Positions 36,310 to 45,980 of a stretch of 64,000 nt of DNA are shown here, piece after piece. The stretch's first letter is position 1. The number at the start of each line of letters is the position of its first letter. The DNA comes from Aromatoleum bremense. Its GTDB lineage: Bacteria; Pseudomonadota; Gammaproteobacteria; Burkholderiales; Rhodocyclaceae. The notes under the pieces were generated by a model. It was not told the DNA's origin. It saw nothing but the letters and a program-made list of their open reading frames with translations, and did no database searches. The stretch is taken from positions 2,294,001 to 2,358,000 of the forward strand of contig NZ_CP059467.1 in the NCBI RefSeq assembly GCF_017894365.1. Direction: 5' to 3'. The position numbers and the translations under genes are program-made.

Positions 36310-38415
36310 ATGCACAATGAATCGAAATCGCGCCGCGACGGCGTCCCGGCAAATCCCGAAATGGCGGCGATGTTCCGGCACGTGCTCGCCGACGGGCGCG
36401 ACGCGCTCGATGCCACCGAACTGGGCATCCTGCTCTCGGACCTCGGCGTACAGATGGATGCTGGCGGCGGCGCCGCGGCCGGACCGGCCGGCGTCGAACT
36501 GCGCATCGGCTTGTACAACACCGCCGAATTCGGCATCGTCATTCGCGCCGGCCTCGGCGGGCTGGATGCCGAGCTCGATCAGGCCAATTTCAGGAAGGAC
36601 CGTGCCGCCGTGTCGGCAATCGCCGAGCTGACTGACGCCGACGATTTTCTCGCGCTGTTCCAGCGCACCATCGTCTATCAGAAGCTCGCCACGCTCGCCG
36701 CGCGCAGCGGTCGACCGGTCCCGGACGCCCAGCTCAGGGTTTGCTTCGCGCGCTTGCTGGCGCTGGCCGGCCGCTTTGCACCGGGCACTGCGGAGGCGAG
36801 CGTCGTCGTGAACCGCCTGGAACTCGATCCGCTGCACGTCGGCGAGCGGCTGGTGGCCCGCTCGGCGCGCTGCGAACTCGCCGCGCCGTCGGCCCCGCGC
36901 AACCCCCGCCCGATCCACAAGATCGACAAGCTGGTCCACCCCGACTCGATCGGCATCATCGGAGTGTCGGCCACCAGCATGAACTTCGGCCGGCTGATCC
37001 TCGGCAACCTGCTCAAGAGCGGCTGCAGCCCGGAGCGCGTGACGATCATCCGTCCAGGTGAGACCGAGATCGACGGGGTGCGTTGCGTCGAAAGCCTCAA
37101 GGCGCTCGATCACAAGCTCGACCTGCTGATCGTCGCGGTCGCCGCGAGCGCGGTGTACGACCTCGTCGACGAGGTCATCGAGACCGGCGCAGTCGAATCG
37201 GTGATGCTGATCCCGGGTGACCTCGGCGAAACGAAGAAGAGCCGGGAACCGGCCGCGGCCCTCGCGGCGCGGATCAACGCCGCTCATGCGCGCGCCGACG
37301 GCGGCCCGATCTTCGTCGGCGCCAACTGTCTCGGCGTCGTGTCGCATCCCGGGTCGTACGATTCCTGGTTCATCCCCAAGGAGCGCATGCCGAAGCCGCG
37401 CAACACGGCCGAACGAACGTCGGTGCTGATCAGCCAGAGCGGCGCGTTCATGGTCGTCCGGCTGACGATGAATCCGTGGCTGGACCCGCGCTACATGGTG
37501 GCGCTCGGCAACCAGACCGACCTCACGCACGGCGACATGCTGAGCTATTTCGCCGGGCGCCCGGAAATCGAGACGATCGGGATCTATGTCGAGGGGTTCA
37601 AGGAGCTGGACGGACTAGATTTCGCCCGGGCGGTGCGCCGCGCGGTGCTCAACGGCAAGCAGGTCGTCGTCTACAAATCGGGCAAGACCCCGGCCGGCAT
37701 GGCGGGCGTGATGGGTCATACTGCATCGGTCGCAGGCGATCCGGTGCTGTTCGAGTCGGTGGTCCGGCACGCCGGGGCGATGGTGGCCGAAGACTTCAGC
37801 ACCTTCGACGATCTCCTCTACATGGCGGGCGCGCTGCATCACAAGAAGATCGGCGGCCACCGCCTGGCCGGTCTCAGTGGTGCCGGTTCCGGCGCCGTGG
37901 CGATCGCCGACGCGACCGGGTCGGACACCTTCTCGATGGAAATGGCCGAGCTCGACGAAAGCACGGTCACGCGCCTGGGCGAGATTCTTGCAGCCAAGCG
38001 CCTCGACGCGCTGGTCGAGATCCGCAACCCGATCGACATCAACCCGGGCGCCGACGACGAAGCGCACCTGCAGATCGCCGAGGCCCTGGCCCAGGACCCG
38101 AACGTCGACGCCGTCGTCGTCGGGCTCGACCCGACCGCGCCATCGGTACGCGGGCTGGAGGCGAGTGCGTTGCGACCCGGTTTCGACCTGGGTGATCGGA
38201 AAGGCACGGTGCACCTGATGCCGGCGATCGTCGAGCGCAACGACAAGCCGATCGTCGGCATCGTTGATGGCGGGAGTCTCTACGACGCGATGGCAGAACG
38301 CCTGATGGACCAGGGCGTCTGCGTGTTCCGCGACTGCGCGCGCGGTACGCGGGCGCTGGTGCGCTATGTCGAGGCGCGGCGCAGCGCCGAGGCGATCAGG
38401 GACTGGAACCTGTGA
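36310..38415 (+). CDS. NDP-forming acyl-CoA synthetase family protein with truncated, N-terminal ATP-grasp part
   Basis: A 701-residue protein; ATG 36310 has AAGGAG seven bases upstream. Residues about 5-195 resemble only the C-terminal portion of an ATP-grasp_5 (beta) domain ([37 protein letters not shown]). Then come the CoA-binding Rossmann domain ([15 protein letters not shown], about 218-232) and two succinyl-CoA-ligase-like domains ([13 protein letters not shown]; phosphohistidine loop [15 protein letters not shown] near residue 475). The beta-then-alpha order is inverted relative to single-chain ACD enzymes, and the ATP-binding front half of ATP-grasp appears to be missing. It may need a separate beta subunit or be non-catalytic. 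It is divergent from the pad genes across shared operator-like sites. Confidence 0.75.
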   Translation: MHNESKSRRDGVPANPEMAAMFRHVLADGRDALDATELGILLSDLGVQMDAGGGAAAGPAGVELRIGLYNTAEFGIVIRAGLGGLDAELDQANFRKDRAAVSAIAELTDADDFLALFQRTIVYQKLATLAARSGRPVPDAQLRVCFARLLALAGRFAPGTAEASVVVNRLELDPLHVGERLVARSARCELAAPSAPRNPRPIHKIDKLVHPDSIGIIGVSATSMNFGRLILGNLLKSGCSPERVTIIRPGETEIDGVRCVESLKALDHKLDLLIVAVAASAVYDLVDEVIETGAVESVMLIPGDLGETKKSREPAAALAARINAAHARADGGPIFVGANCLGVVSHPGSYDSWFIPKERMPKPRNTAERTSVLISQSGAFMVVRLTMNPWLDPRYMVALGNQTDLTHGDMLSYFAGRPEIETIGIYVEGFKELDGLDFARAVRRAVLNGKQVVVYKSGKTPAGMAGVMGHTASVAGDPVLFESVVRHAGAMVAEDFSTFDDLLYMAGALHHKKIGGHRLAGLSGAGSGAVAIADATGSDTFSMEMAELDESTVTRLGEILAAKRLDALVEIRNPIDINPGADDEAHLQIAEALAQDPNVDAVVVGLDPTAPSVRGLEASALRPGFDLGDRKGTVHLMPAIVERNDKPIVGIVDGGSLYDAMAERLMDQGVCVFRDCARGTRALVRYVEARRSAEAIRDWNL

Positions 38416-38595
38416 TCCACTCCCATGGTGGGTTACGCTTCTCGATATTCGCTGCAGCATCGAGCCGCCCCCACGTCACGCGCACCCGCGTCCGGGTCGG
38501 CTGGCCGTGCCTGGCGAAGACGACCGGGCACTTGCCGCAGCACCAGCACGTCTTCGAATATCTGATCCATCCGACTTCCTTCAGGAGCGAAGGTT

Positions 38596-39147
38596 TTGGC
38601 GCATCCGGCACCTTCAACCATCGAGATTCATCCGAGCGCGGACGACCGGCGTATCGCGCGGCTGGCGACCGCGGCGATCGTGCTGACGGTCGCCGAAGCC
38701 GCGATTCCACTGCCGCTGCCAGGAGTCAAGCCGGGGCTCGGGAACATCGTGATCCTGATCGTGCTGTTGCGCTGGGGCTGGCGCGATGCGGTGTGGGTCG
38801 GGCTGCTGCGCGTGTTCGCGAGCAGCCTGCTGCTCGGGCAGCTGTTCGCCCCGGGATTCTTCCTCAGCCTCGCCGGCTCGCTGACGAGCCTCGCGACGCT
38901 GGGTGTGACGAAGCACCTGCCGCGGCGCTGGTTCGGCCCGGTGAGCCTCAGCGTGTTCGCCGCGTTCGCGCACATCGGCGGGCAGCTCGCGCTCGCGCGC
39001 GTGTGGCTCGTGCCGCACGACGGCGTGTTCTATCTCGTGCCGGTGTTTGCCGCGGCGGCGACGCTGTTCGGCCTGATCAACGGGCTGGTCGCGGCGCGCC
39101 TGCTGCGGGACCGCATTCCCGCGCCCGCCGGGGCGAGCGGCCAGTAA
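38596..39147 (+). CDS. Gx transporter family membrane protein
   Basis: A 183-residue protein with five to six hydrophobic helices, starting at TTG 38596 with AGGAG eight bases upstream. The segment [20 protein letters not shown] (about 38-57) is the hallmark of the Gx/heptaprenyl-diphosphate-synthase component I-like family (ECF-S-like fold). The substrate is unknown. Such genes usually sit next to a NusG_II gene, which here is 11 kb to the left (27286). The 180 bases upstream contain a GGTGGGTTACGC sequence but no recognised gene. Confidence 0.8.
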   Translation: MAHPAPSTIEIHPSADDRRIARLATAAIVLTVAEAAIPLPLPGVKPGLGNIVILIVLLRWGWRDAVWVGLLRVFASSLLLGQLFAPGFFLSLAGSLTSLATLGVTKHLPRRWFGPVSLSVFAAFAHIGGQLALARVWLVPHDGVFYLVPVFAAAATLFGLINGLVAARLLRDRIPAPAGASGQ

Positions 39148-39290
39148 CAGGTGGAAGCGCGACGGTGCCGAACGGCAATCGGCGTTCGACGTCCAATTGG
39201 CCGCTTGCCCGCGTCAAGGGGAGCGTTATCGTGGCGCGGCAGCCATTTTCCTGTCCGTTGCGCAGCGGACTTCAATCGAGAGGAGGCATC

Positions 39291-40274
39291 ATGTTCAAGG
39301 CGGTACTGATCGAGAAAGACGACGCCGGCTATCGGGCAACGCTGACCGATGTCGATGACGCGCGCCTGCCCGACGGCGACGTGACGGTGCGGGTCGCCTA
39401 TTCGACGCTGAACTACAAGGACGCGCTCGCGATCACCGGCAAGGGGCCGGTCGTGCGCAAGTTCCCGATGGTCCCCGGCATCGACCTGGCCGGCACCGTC
39501 GAGCACAGCTCGCATCCGGAGTGCCGGGCCGGCGATATCGTCGTGCTCAACGGCTGGGGCGTCGGCGAAGGACACTGGGGCGGGCTCGCGCAGAAGGCGC
39601 GGCTCAGCGGCGACTGGCTGGTGCCGCTGCCGGCGGCGTTCTCGCCGAAACAGGCGATGGCGATCGGCACCGCCGGTTACACCGCGATGCTGTGCGTGAT
39701 GGCGCTCGAACGGCACGGCGTGACGCCGGACAAGGGCGAGGTGCTGGTCACCGGGGCGAACGGCGGGGTCGGCAGCGTCGCGGTGTCGCTGCTCGCGAAG
39801 CTCGGCTACCGCGTCGTCGCCTCGACCGGCCGGCCGAACGAGGCGGAGTACCTGAAGGCGCTCGGCGCCGCCGAGATTATCGACCGGGCGCAGTTCTCGA
39901 TGCCGGGCAAGCCGCTGGCGAAGGAACGCTGGGCCGGCGCCGTCGACACGGTCGGCAGTCACACCCTCGCGAACGTCTGCGCGAGCATGAAGTACCGTGG
40001 CGTCGTTGCCGCGTGCGGCCTCGCGCAGGGCATGGACTTCCCTGCGACGGTTGCGCCGTTCATCCTGCGCGGCGTCACGCTCGTCGGCGTCGACAGCGTC
40101 TATTGCCCGCGGCCGGAGCGCCTGGAAGCGTGGCAGCGGCTCGCTCGCGATCTCGATCCGGCCCATCTCGACCTGATCTCGCACGAAGTCGGCCTCGCCG
40201 AGGTGATCCGGCTCTCCGGCGAGTTGCTCGCCGGCCAGGTGCGCGGGCGGCTGATCGTCGACGTCAACCGTTGA
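39291..40274 (+). CDS. Acrylyl-CoA reductase/quinone oxidoreductase of the AcuI-YhdH family
   Basis: A 327-residue medium-chain dehydrogenase/reductase without zinc ligands. The N-terminal family motif is [16 protein letters not shown] (about 38-53), with [11 protein letters not shown] (about 86-96) and the NADP loop [16 protein letters not shown] (about 151-166). It reduces acrylyl-CoA to propionyl-CoA or a related 2-enoyl-CoA with NADPH. ATG 39291 follows GAGAGGAGG. It is a single transcription unit or pairs with the AhpD-like gene 52 bases downstream. Confidence 0.88.
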   Translation: MFKAVLIEKDDAGYRATLTDVDDARLPDGDVTVRVAYSTLNYKDALAITGKGPVVRKFPMVPGIDLAGTVEHSSHPECRAGDIVVLNGWGVGEGHWGGLAQKARLSGDWLVPLPAAFSPKQAMAIGTAGYTAMLCVMALERHGVTPDKGEVLVTGANGGVGSVAVSLLAKLGYRVVASTGRPNEAEYLKALGAAEIIDRAQFSMPGKPLAKERWAGAVDTVGSHTLANVCASMKYRGVVAACGLAQGMDFPATVAPFILRGVTLVGVDSVYCPRPERLEAWQRLARDLDPAHLDLISHEVGLAEVIRLSGELLAGQVRGRLIVDVNR

Positions 40275-40326
40275 GCACATCGCCCCCTGGCCGTTTTTTT
40301 CAACCCGCTGTCAAAAGGAAATGCCC

Positions 40327-40908
40327 ATGACCGACCGTCCCATCAGCCGCTTCCCGGTGCCCGAACTGAAGGACCTGCCCGACGACGTGCGCGGGAAAAT
40401 CCTCGCGGTGCAGGAGAAAGCCGGTTTCGTGCCGAACGTCTTCCTCGCACTCGCGCACCGGCCCGACGAGTTCCGCGCCTTCTTTGCGTATCACGACGCG
40501 CTGATGGAGAAGAACGAAGGCCTGACGAAGGCCGAGCGCGAGATGATCGTCGTCGCGACCTCGGGGGCCAACGGCTGCCTGTACTGCGTCGTCGCGCACG
40601 GCGCGATCCTGCGCATCCGCGCGAAGAACCCGCGCGTCGCCGATCAGGTCGCGACGAACTACCGCAAGGCCGAGATCACGCCGCGCCAGCGCGCGATGCT
40701 CGACTTCGCGATGAAAGTCGCGCTCGCTTCGGCCGAAGTCGATGATGCTGATCTCGCCGCGCTGCGCACCCAGGGTTTCAGTGACGACGAGATCTGGGAC
40801 ATCGGCGCGATCGCGGCTTTCTTCGCGATGAGTAACCGCCTCGCGAACCTCTCGAGCATGCGGCCGAACGACGAGTTCTTCCTGATGGGGCGGCTGCCGA
40901 AAAGCTGA
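40327..40908 (+). CDS. AhpD/carboxymuconolactone decarboxylase-like peroxidase-related protein
   Basis: A 193-residue all-helical protein of the CMD superfamily, uncharacterised peroxidase-related branch. The redox motif is NGCLYCVVAHGAI (Cys-x-x-Cys about residue 83, plus His), and the PNVFLALAHRP and ANLSSMRPNDEFF segments are typical. ATG 40327 is preferred over ATG 40321 because AAAAGGAA is correctly spaced only for the former. It probably acts as an alkylhydroperoxidase or disulfide reductase. Confidence 0.87.
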   Translation: MTDRPISRFPVPELKDLPDDVRGKILAVQEKAGFVPNVFLALAHRPDEFRAFFAYHDALMEKNEGLTKAEREMIVVATSGANGCLYCVVAHGAILRIRAKNPRVADQVATNYRKAEITPRQRAMLDFAMKVALASAEVDDADLAALRTQGFSDDEIWDIGAIAAFFAMSNRLANLSSMRPNDEFFLMGRLPKS

Positions 40909-40984
40909 ACGCCATGCGGCGCGCGGCAACAGGGCGGCACGATGCGCCGGGGCGCCGACCGATGGCCGCGAACAGCGGGCGGCG

Positions 40985-41542
40985 TCAGCCGAGGTCCGGC
41001 GCGACGAGGATGCGCCCGGCGCGACGCCGCCCGACGAGCCCGCCCGGCGTGCCCTGGCCGCCGTGCGCGTGACAGATCGCGCACGCGAGCGCGTCGGCGG
41101 CATCCGGGCTCGGGCTACCGTCGAGCGCGAGCAGCCGCTGCACCATGTGCTGGACCTGCTCCTTGGCCGCCTTGCCGTAGCCGACGACCGCCTGCTTGAC
41201 CTGCAGTGCGGTGTATTCATGCACCGGCAGGTCACACGACACGGCGCCGCAGATCACCGCGCCGCGCGCCTGGCCGAGCAGCAGCGTCGATTGCGGATTG
41301 ACGTTGACGAACACTTTCTCGACCGCGACCTGGTCGGGGGTGTAGGCCGCGACGACTTCGCGCACGCCGTCGAGCAGCGTCTTCAGCCGTCCGGGCAGCT
41401 CGCCGTCGCGGGTCCGGATGCAGCCGCTCGCAACGTAGCGCAGCTGGTTGCCGAGCTTGTCGATGACGCCGAAGCCGGTGATGCGCAGCCCCGGATCGAG
41501 TCCGAGAATGCGGGTGGCAACGACGGTGGAAGCGCTTTTCAT
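40985..41542 (-). CDS. ruvC: Crossover junction endodeoxyribonuclease RuvC
   Basis: A 185-residue Holliday-junction resolvase. Catalytic acids are in [14 protein letters not shown] (Asp, about residue 16), [12 protein letters not shown] (Glu, about 73) and the C-terminal [14 protein letters not shown] (two Asp, about 145-148). The open frame extends upstream, but ATG 41542 gives the family N-terminus. In most betaproteobacteria the order is yebC-ruvC-ruvA-ruvB; here ruvAB do not follow, and yebC is 8.8 kb upstream on the same strand. Confidence 0.95.
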   Translation of the reverse strand: MKSASTVVATRILGLDPGLRITGFGVIDKLGNQLRYVASGCIRTRDGELPGRLKTLLDGVREVVAAYTPDQVAVEKVFVNVNPQSTLLLGQARGAVICGAVSCDLPVHEYTALQVKQAVVGYGKAAKEQVQHMVQRLLALDGSPSPDAADALACAICHAHGGQGTPGGLVGRRRAGRILVAPDLG

Positions 41543-41711
41543 GCCGTGCATTCTACGGGCCATCCCGACCCGGCGCTCGACCCGGCGATGGGCGGACGCG
41601 AACTGGTTGCAGCGCGGACGCCGCGCGGAGCGACCCGCTCGTGCATCGCTTCTTTTCCGGCTATGCGAAGAGCATGTTCTATGCTTGAATTCCATGGCCA
41701 GGAGAAGCCTC

Positions 41712-43535
41712 ATGCTCGCACGTACCCTGCTTGGCTCGGCGGCCGCGACGCTGTTCAGCGTCGCGGCCGCTGCCGACTTCAGCGACACCGTTTTCTTCGG
41801 CGACAGTCTCAGTGACGCCGGCAGCTTCGCGCCGTTCCTGCCCCCGGGCAGCGGGCGATTCACGACGAACCCGGGGCCGGTGTGGACCGAGAACCTTGCC
41901 GCCGAGCTCGGCACCAACGCGACGCCCGCGACGGCCGGCGGCAGCAATTTCGCGCAGGGCGGAGCGCGCGTGACCCTGCAGCCGGGCGTCCCCGACACGA
42001 ATCCGCTGACTGCCGCGGCCGTTCCGGTCCGTGACCAGGTTTCGGCGTTCCTCGCCGGTGCCGGGAGCGCGGACCCGGACGCGCTGTATTCGGTATGGGC
42101 CGGGGGCAACGACCTGTTTCGCGCGATCGACCCGATGAAGCCGGAGGCGGCCGATCCGGCGGGCTACATCGCCACGACCGCAACGCAGCTCGTCGGCGAG
42201 ATCGCGCGCCTGAAGGCGGCGGGGGCTCGTTACATCCTCGTCGCGACGCTCCCCGACATCGGCGCGACGCCGTTCGGCGCCGCGGTCGGCCCGGCCAATG
42301 CGGCCGGAATCACCGCGCTGGCCGGCGCGTATAACCAGACGCTGTTCGGCGGCGTTGCGGCCGCAGGCGTCGAGGTGATTCCGCTCGACACCTTCACGCT
42401 GCTGCAGGAAGTCGGCGCGGACCCGGCGGCCTACGGATTCGCCAACGCGGTCGTGCCGGCCTGCGGTGCGACCGCGTCGCTCGTTTGCGCCGCGGCGAAT
42501 TTCGTCGTTCCCGGCGCTGAGCAGAGCTTCCTGTTCGCCGACGGCGTGCATCCGACGACGGCCGGTCACCGCGTCATCAGCGACTATGCGCTCGGCGTCC
42601 TGTCGGCGCCGCATGTGATATCGCTGCTCGCCGAGTCGCCGCTGCATTCGCGCGCGGCGCTGTTCGCGACGATCCAGGACCAGACGATGCTCGGCGCCCG
42701 GGCGCCGCACGCGGGGCCGAAAGTGTGGGCCAGAGCCGGCGGCGGGCAATTGAGGTTCTCGTCGGGGGCCGCGTCGCCGGGCGCGAGCGGCGATCCACAC
42801 GACTTCGCGCTGGGCGTCGACTGGCGACTGTCGTCGAACGTCGTCGTTGGCGCCGCGCTCGGCCTCGCCACGCTCGACGCGGACTTCTCGCGCAACCGCG
42901 GCGGTTACGAGCAGGATGAGCAGACCCTCGCGCTCTACGCCGGCTACCGCAACGGCGGCGCGCATGCGATGCTCGTCGGAGCGGCCGGCGATCTGGATTA
43001 CGACATCAAGCGGGTCGTCACGCTCGGCAGCCACCGGCGCGCGATGAACGGTTCGACTTCCGGCTCCAGCGTGTCGCTCGGCGTGCTCGCCGGCTACGAT
43101 TTCGCTGCCGGCGCACTGATGCACGGCCCGATCGCGAGCCTGCATTTCCAGCGCGTCCGGGTCGATGGCTTTGCCGAGCGCGGCCTCGCTTCGACCGCGA
43201 TGATTTTTCGCAGCCAGGAGCGTGAATCGCAGCTCGGCAGCGTCGGCTATCAGGCGGCGTACGATCTCGGCCGCTACCTGCCGTATGCGCGCGTGACGCT
43301 CGACCACGACTTCGAGGATGCGGACCGCGACGTGCGCGCGCGGCTCGCGTCGCTGCCCGCCAACGGCTTCGGCCTGCCCGCGTTCGAAGCCGGGCGTACC
43401 TATGGCACGGCAACGCTCGGCGTCGGCGCCAGGTTCTCGCCGGCGCTGGCCGGGAATGTAGCGCTGACGGCGCGCATCGATCAGGATGACGTCCGGGCGT
43501 ACGCGCTGCGCGTCGGGCTCAGCGTCGGCTTCTGA
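41712..43535 (+). CDS. Autotransporter GDSL esterase/lipase (EstA type)
   Basis: A 607-residue protein starting at ATG 41712 with AGGAG upstream. A signal peptide (about 1-21, LFSVAAAA) is followed by an SGNH hydrolase passenger (about 24-300): block [11 protein letters not shown] with the nucleophilic Ser, block [11 protein letters not shown] and block [11 protein letters not shown] with Asp and His. Residues about 340-607 form an autotransporter beta-barrel ending in GLSVGF with a terminal Phe. It should be surface-anchored like Pseudomonas EstA and hydrolyse short-chain esters or lipids. Confidence 0.92.
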   Translation: MLARTLLGSAAATLFSVAAAADFSDTVFFGDSLSDAGSFAPFLPPGSGRFTTNPGPVWTENLAAELGTNATPATAGGSNFAQGGARVTLQPGVPDTNPLTAAAVPVRDQVSAFLAGAGSADPDALYSVWAGGNDLFRAIDPMKPEAADPAGYIATTATQLVGEIARLKAAGARYILVATLPDIGATPFGAAVGPANAAGITALAGAYNQTLFGGVAAAGVEVIPLDTFTLLQEVGADPAAYGFANAVVPACGATASLVCAAANFVVPGAEQSFLFADGVHPTTAGHRVISDYALGVLSAPHVISLLAESPLHSRAALFATIQDQTMLGARAPHAGPKVWARAGGGQLRFSSGAASPGASGDPHDFALGVDWRLSSNVVVGAALGLATLDADFSRNRGGYEQDEQTLALYAGYRNGGAHAMLVGAAGDLDYDIKRVVTLGSHRRAMNGSTSGSSVSLGVLAGYDFAAGALMHGPIASLHFQRVRVDGFAERGLASTAMIFRSQERESQLGSVGYQAAYDLGRYLPYARVTLDHDFEDADRDVRARLASLPANGFGLPAFEAGRTYGTATLGVGARFSPALAGNVALTARIDQDDVRAYALRVGLSVGF

Positions 43536-43559
43536 ATACGGCCGAATACGGCCACCTGA

Positions 43560-43583
43560 GGCGCTTGCCGCCGGGCAAGCGCC
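43560..43583. terminator. Hairpin after the autotransporter gene
   Basis: A perfect 10-base stem (GGCGCTTGCC / GGCAAGCGCC) with a GCCG loop begins 25 bases after the stop. No T-run follows, so it may be a weak or factor-assisted terminator. Just before it, GAATACGGCC is repeated twice in tandem (43534-43553), overlapping the stop codon. Confidence 0.5.
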
Positions 43584-43663
43584 AGCCTCGCGGGGGACGG
43601 TTGCGGGCTGCCATGAACTTCGGTGGTCGTGCGGCGGTCAGCCGTGATGAGGGACGAGGAACG

Positions 43664-43840
43664 ATGACTCCGCAAGTGGACCGGGTGTATGTGATCGAGC
43701 TGTGCAGCGGCGAGTTGCGGCGCTGGAGTTTTCTCGGGCTGGATCGCCGCGAAACGGCATGGTGGCGCGACGAGGAGACCGGGCGCACGTTCTCCGAGGC
43801 GAGCCTGATGTACGTCTGGAAGATCGTCGCGGAGGCGTGA
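43664..43840 (+). CDS. Small uncharacterised protein
   Basis: A 58-residue acidic protein beginning MTPQVDRVYVIELCSGELRR, with GACGAGG before ATG 43664. It is Trp-rich (four Trp) and has one Cys. No domain is recognised. Its stop is two bases from the start of the hydroxylase-type gene, implying co-translation with it. Confidence 0.55.
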   Translation: MTPQVDRVYVIELCSGELRRWSFLGLDRRETAWWRDEETGRTFSEASLMYVWKIVAEA

Positions 43841-43842
43841 AG

Positions 43843-44397
43843 ATGTCGGGACGTCGGCGCCTCGCCGCAGTCGAATTTCCGTATTCGCTCGGCCTTCCGC
43901 TCGCGGGCGCGTTCGTGATTGCGGGGCTCGAGCTGATCGCGTGGCGGGCCCCGTGGTACCTGCTGGCGCCGGCAGCGGCGGCGGGCCTGCTGTCCTGGAC
44001 GCTGGTCGAATACCTGCTGCACCGTCTCGTGCTGCATCACGTCGAGCCTTTCCGCAGCTGGCACGTGGAGCATCACCGCTTTCCCGATGTGCCGATGCGC
44101 ATCCCGCTGGTCTACGACGTGCTGCTCGTCGCGGCCCTGGTCGCGGTCCCCGCGTTGCTGATCGCGGACCGTGCGTTTGCGGGCGGCGTCGCGTTCGGCC
44201 TGCTCGTCGGCCACATGGCGCAGGAGGCGACGCATCACGGCCTGCATTGCGGCAGCGGCGGCGTGCGCGGAGGGTGGTTCGAGCGCCGCCGGCGCGAGCA
44301 CGACTTCCACCACTACGTGAACGAGCGTGTCGCGTTCGGCACCGTGACGTCGTTCTGGGACCGGGTGTTCCGCACTCCGGCCCAAGCGGGGCAGTGA
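43843..44397 (+). CDS. Sterol desaturase/fatty acid hydroxylase superfamily membrane protein
   Basis: A 184-residue membrane protein with the eight-histidine di-iron pattern: EYLLHRLVLHH (about 57-67), WHVEHHRF, a central THHGLHC and HDFHHYV (about 155-161). Hydrophobic helices flank these boxes. The family hydroxylates or desaturates lipids with O2 at a membrane di-iron site. It is shorter than sterol desaturases and resembles beta-carotene hydroxylase/fatty-acid hydroxylase-like bacterial proteins. The substrate is unknown. It is coupled to the 58-residue gene and convergent with the sigma-54 activator. Confidence 0.82.
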   Translation: MSGRRRLAAVEFPYSLGLPLAGAFVIAGLELIAWRAPWYLLAPAAAAGLLSWTLVEYLLHRLVLHHVEPFRSWHVEHHRFPDVPMRIPLVYDVLLVAALVAVPALLIADRAFAGGVAFGLLVGHMAQEATHHGLHCGSGGVRGGWFERRRREHDFHHYVNERVAFGTVTSFWDRVFRTPAQAGQ

Positions 44398-44442
44398 CGG
44401 GTGTCCTTCCGTGAGTCCGCGGCACCTGCCGTCACGGGCCGC

Positions 44443-45786
44443 TCAGCTCCGGTTGAGCCGCTTCCACAAGGTCGTGCGCGACATGCCGAGCCGGCGCGCG
44501 GCTTCCGCCCGGTTGCCGCCGCACTGCTCGAGCATGCGCCGGATCTGCGCCTGCTCCTCGTCCGGCGTCACGTGCGTCGCGTAGTAGCGCGTCAGCGGTA
44601 GTGGCAGCAGCGCCTCGCGTGTCGACTCGACGGGCGCCACGACTTCGGGCAGCAGATGCCGCGGCAGGATCGTCGCGCCGTCGGAATTGACGACGGCATA
44701 TTCGAGCGCGTTGAACAGCTGCCGCACGTTGCCCGGCCAGCTGAAGGACTCCATCGCCACGATCGCCTCCGGCGACAGCCGCAGGTCGGGCCGGCGGTAG
44801 CGTTCGCCGAGTTCGCCGAGCAGGCGGCTCGCGAGCAGCGCGATGTCCTCGCGGCGCTCGCGCAGCGCCGGCACGTGCAGCGGCAGCACGTGCAGGCGGT
44901 AATACAGATCCTCGCGGAACTCGCCGCGGCCGACCATCCCGGCGAGGTCGCGATGGGTCGCAGCGACGACGCGCACATCGACCTTGCGCGGATGGTTCTC
45001 GCCGACGCGCACGATTTCGCGCTCCTGCAGCACGCGCAGCAACCGGGTCTGTGTTGCCGGAGAAATCTCGCCGATCTCGTCGAGCAGCAGAGTGCCGCCG
45101 TTGGCCGCTTCGAAGCGGCCCAGGCGGGCGCCGGTCGCCCCGGAAAACGAGCCTTTGGCATGGCCGAAGAGTTCCGATTCCTCGAGGTTTTCCGGCAGCG
45201 AAGCGCAATGCACGGCGACGTAGGGGCCTTTTGCGCGCGTCGAATTGTCGTGCAGTGCGCGTGCAACCAGTTCCTTGCCGACGCCGCTTTCGCCGGTGAT
45301 CAGCACGTTGGCTTCACTTGCCGCGACGCGCAGCACTTTCTGGTAGAGGTCCTGCATCGCGCGGCTGCGCCCGGTCAGTCCGCCGAGCTGCCAGCGGTCG
45401 CGCACCTCGGCTTCGAGTTCGAGTTCGCGCGAGCGGTCGCGCAGCACGATCGCGCAGTACAGCCCGGAATCGTTCGGCGGTAGCAGCATCGCCCACATGC
45501 GCAGCGGAATGTCGACGCCCGTGGGCGAGCGCACAACGATGTCCTGGACCTTGTCCTCGCCCTTCGTCGGGGTGAGGGAACATTCTCCGCGTGCCACGCA
45601 GGCGCGGGCACACTCGGTGCCTTCGAACAGCGTCGGGCACAGTTCGTCGACGAGGCGCCGGTTGTCATGTCCGATCATCCGCGCGGCTGCGCTGTTCATC
45701 TCGAGGACGCGGCGCGCCCGATCGAGAAACAGCACGCCTTCTTCGAGGCTGTCGAGAAATACTCGCAGGGTTGCCAGACTCGGCAT
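44443..45786 (-). CDS. Sigma-54-dependent activator with Cys-rich PAS sensor
   Basis: A 447-residue activator. It has an N-terminal PAS domain (about 1-120) containing a four-Cys cluster [20 protein letters not shown], a AAA+ domain (about 140-375) with Walker A GESGVGKE and Walker [12 protein letters not shown], and a Fis-type HTH at the C-terminus ([20 protein letters not shown]). The sigma-54 contact loop is GSFSGA instead of GAFTGA. The Cys cluster suggests a redox or Fe-S sensor. It is divergent from the heme-copper operon, whose promoter carries a -24/-12 element, so it very likely activates that operon and, from repeat position, may regulate itself. It has no receiver domain and no GAF domain, so it is not a canonical NorR. 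Confidence 0.88.
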   Translation of the reverse strand: MPSLATLRVFLDSLEEGVLFLDRARRVLEMNSAAARMIGHDNRRLVDELCPTLFEGTECARACVARGECSLTPTKGEDKVQDIVVRSPTGVDIPLRMWAMLLPPNDSGLYCAIVLRDRSRELELEAEVRDRWQLGGLTGRSRAMQDLYQKVLRVAASEANVLITGESGVGKELVARALHDNSTRAKGPYVAVHCASLPENLEESELFGHAKGSFSGATGARLGRFEAANGGTLLLDEIGEISPATQTRLLRVLQEREIVRVGENHPRKVDVRVVAATHRDLAGMVGRGEFREDLYYRLHVLPLHVPALRERREDIALLASRLLGELGERYRRPDLRLSPEAIVAMESFSWPGNVRQLFNALEYAVVNSDGATILPRHLLPEVVAPVESTREALLPLPLTRYYATHVTPDEEQAQIRRMLEQCGGNRAEAARRLGMSRTTLWKRLNRS

Positions 45787-45801
45787 CTGAATCCTCCTTT
45801 T

Positions 45802-45834
45802 GTTCAGACTGAACGTCCAGAGCGAACGTTCAGT
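45802..45834. promoter_or_regulatory. Upstream activator repeats for the sigma-54 regulator
   Basis: GTTCAG-A-CTGAAC (45802-45814) is a perfect 6-1-6 palindrome, and a third GTTCAG half-site lies at 45828-45833. ACTGAACGT/ACGTTCAGT also form a 9-base inverted repeat. The cluster is 72-104 bases upstream of the -24 element, as expected for an enhancer, and directly precedes the activator gene. Confidence 0.65.
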
Positions 45835-45876
45835 TTCTCCTCCCCTACATTCCAGCAGCTAAGCGCTGCGTGAAAA

Positions 45877-45897
45877 ATGATTGTGATCAACGATTTG
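45877..45897. promoter_or_regulatory. FNR-like or IHF-like site
   Basis: ATGAT-TGTG-ATCAA (45877-45890) matches the FNR/DNR box TTGATnnnnATCAA at nine of ten positions. The overlapping GATCAACGATTTG (45885-45897) matches the IHF consensus WATCAAnnnnTTR except the first base. Between an enhancer and a -24/-12 promoter, IHF is the conventional occupant; FNR-type control would fit an anaerobic function. Sequence alone cannot decide. Confidence 0.5.
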
Positions 45898-45905
45898 CCA
45901 GATGT

Positions 45906-45921
45906 GGCACAGTGTTGGCTA
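45906..45921 (+). promoter_or_regulatory. Sigma-54 (-24/-12) promoter
   Basis: TGGCACAGTGTTGGCT fits TGGCACrnnnnTTGCW with the invariant GG and GC at exact spacing and only one deviation in the conserved bases (G for T before the final GC). It lies 60 bases before the subunit II start and points toward it. Confidence 0.8.
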
Positions 45922-45980
45922 GGAGAATTACAAGGGGGACGGCTTGTCCCGAAGACGATCGCATGACAGGAGAATCCACC

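Noticed and set aside
38416..38595. Insertion-sequence remnant before the Gx-transporter gene
   Set aside because: A GGTGGGTTACGC sequence and short leftward frames are present, but no transposase motif or terminal inverted repeats could be identified.
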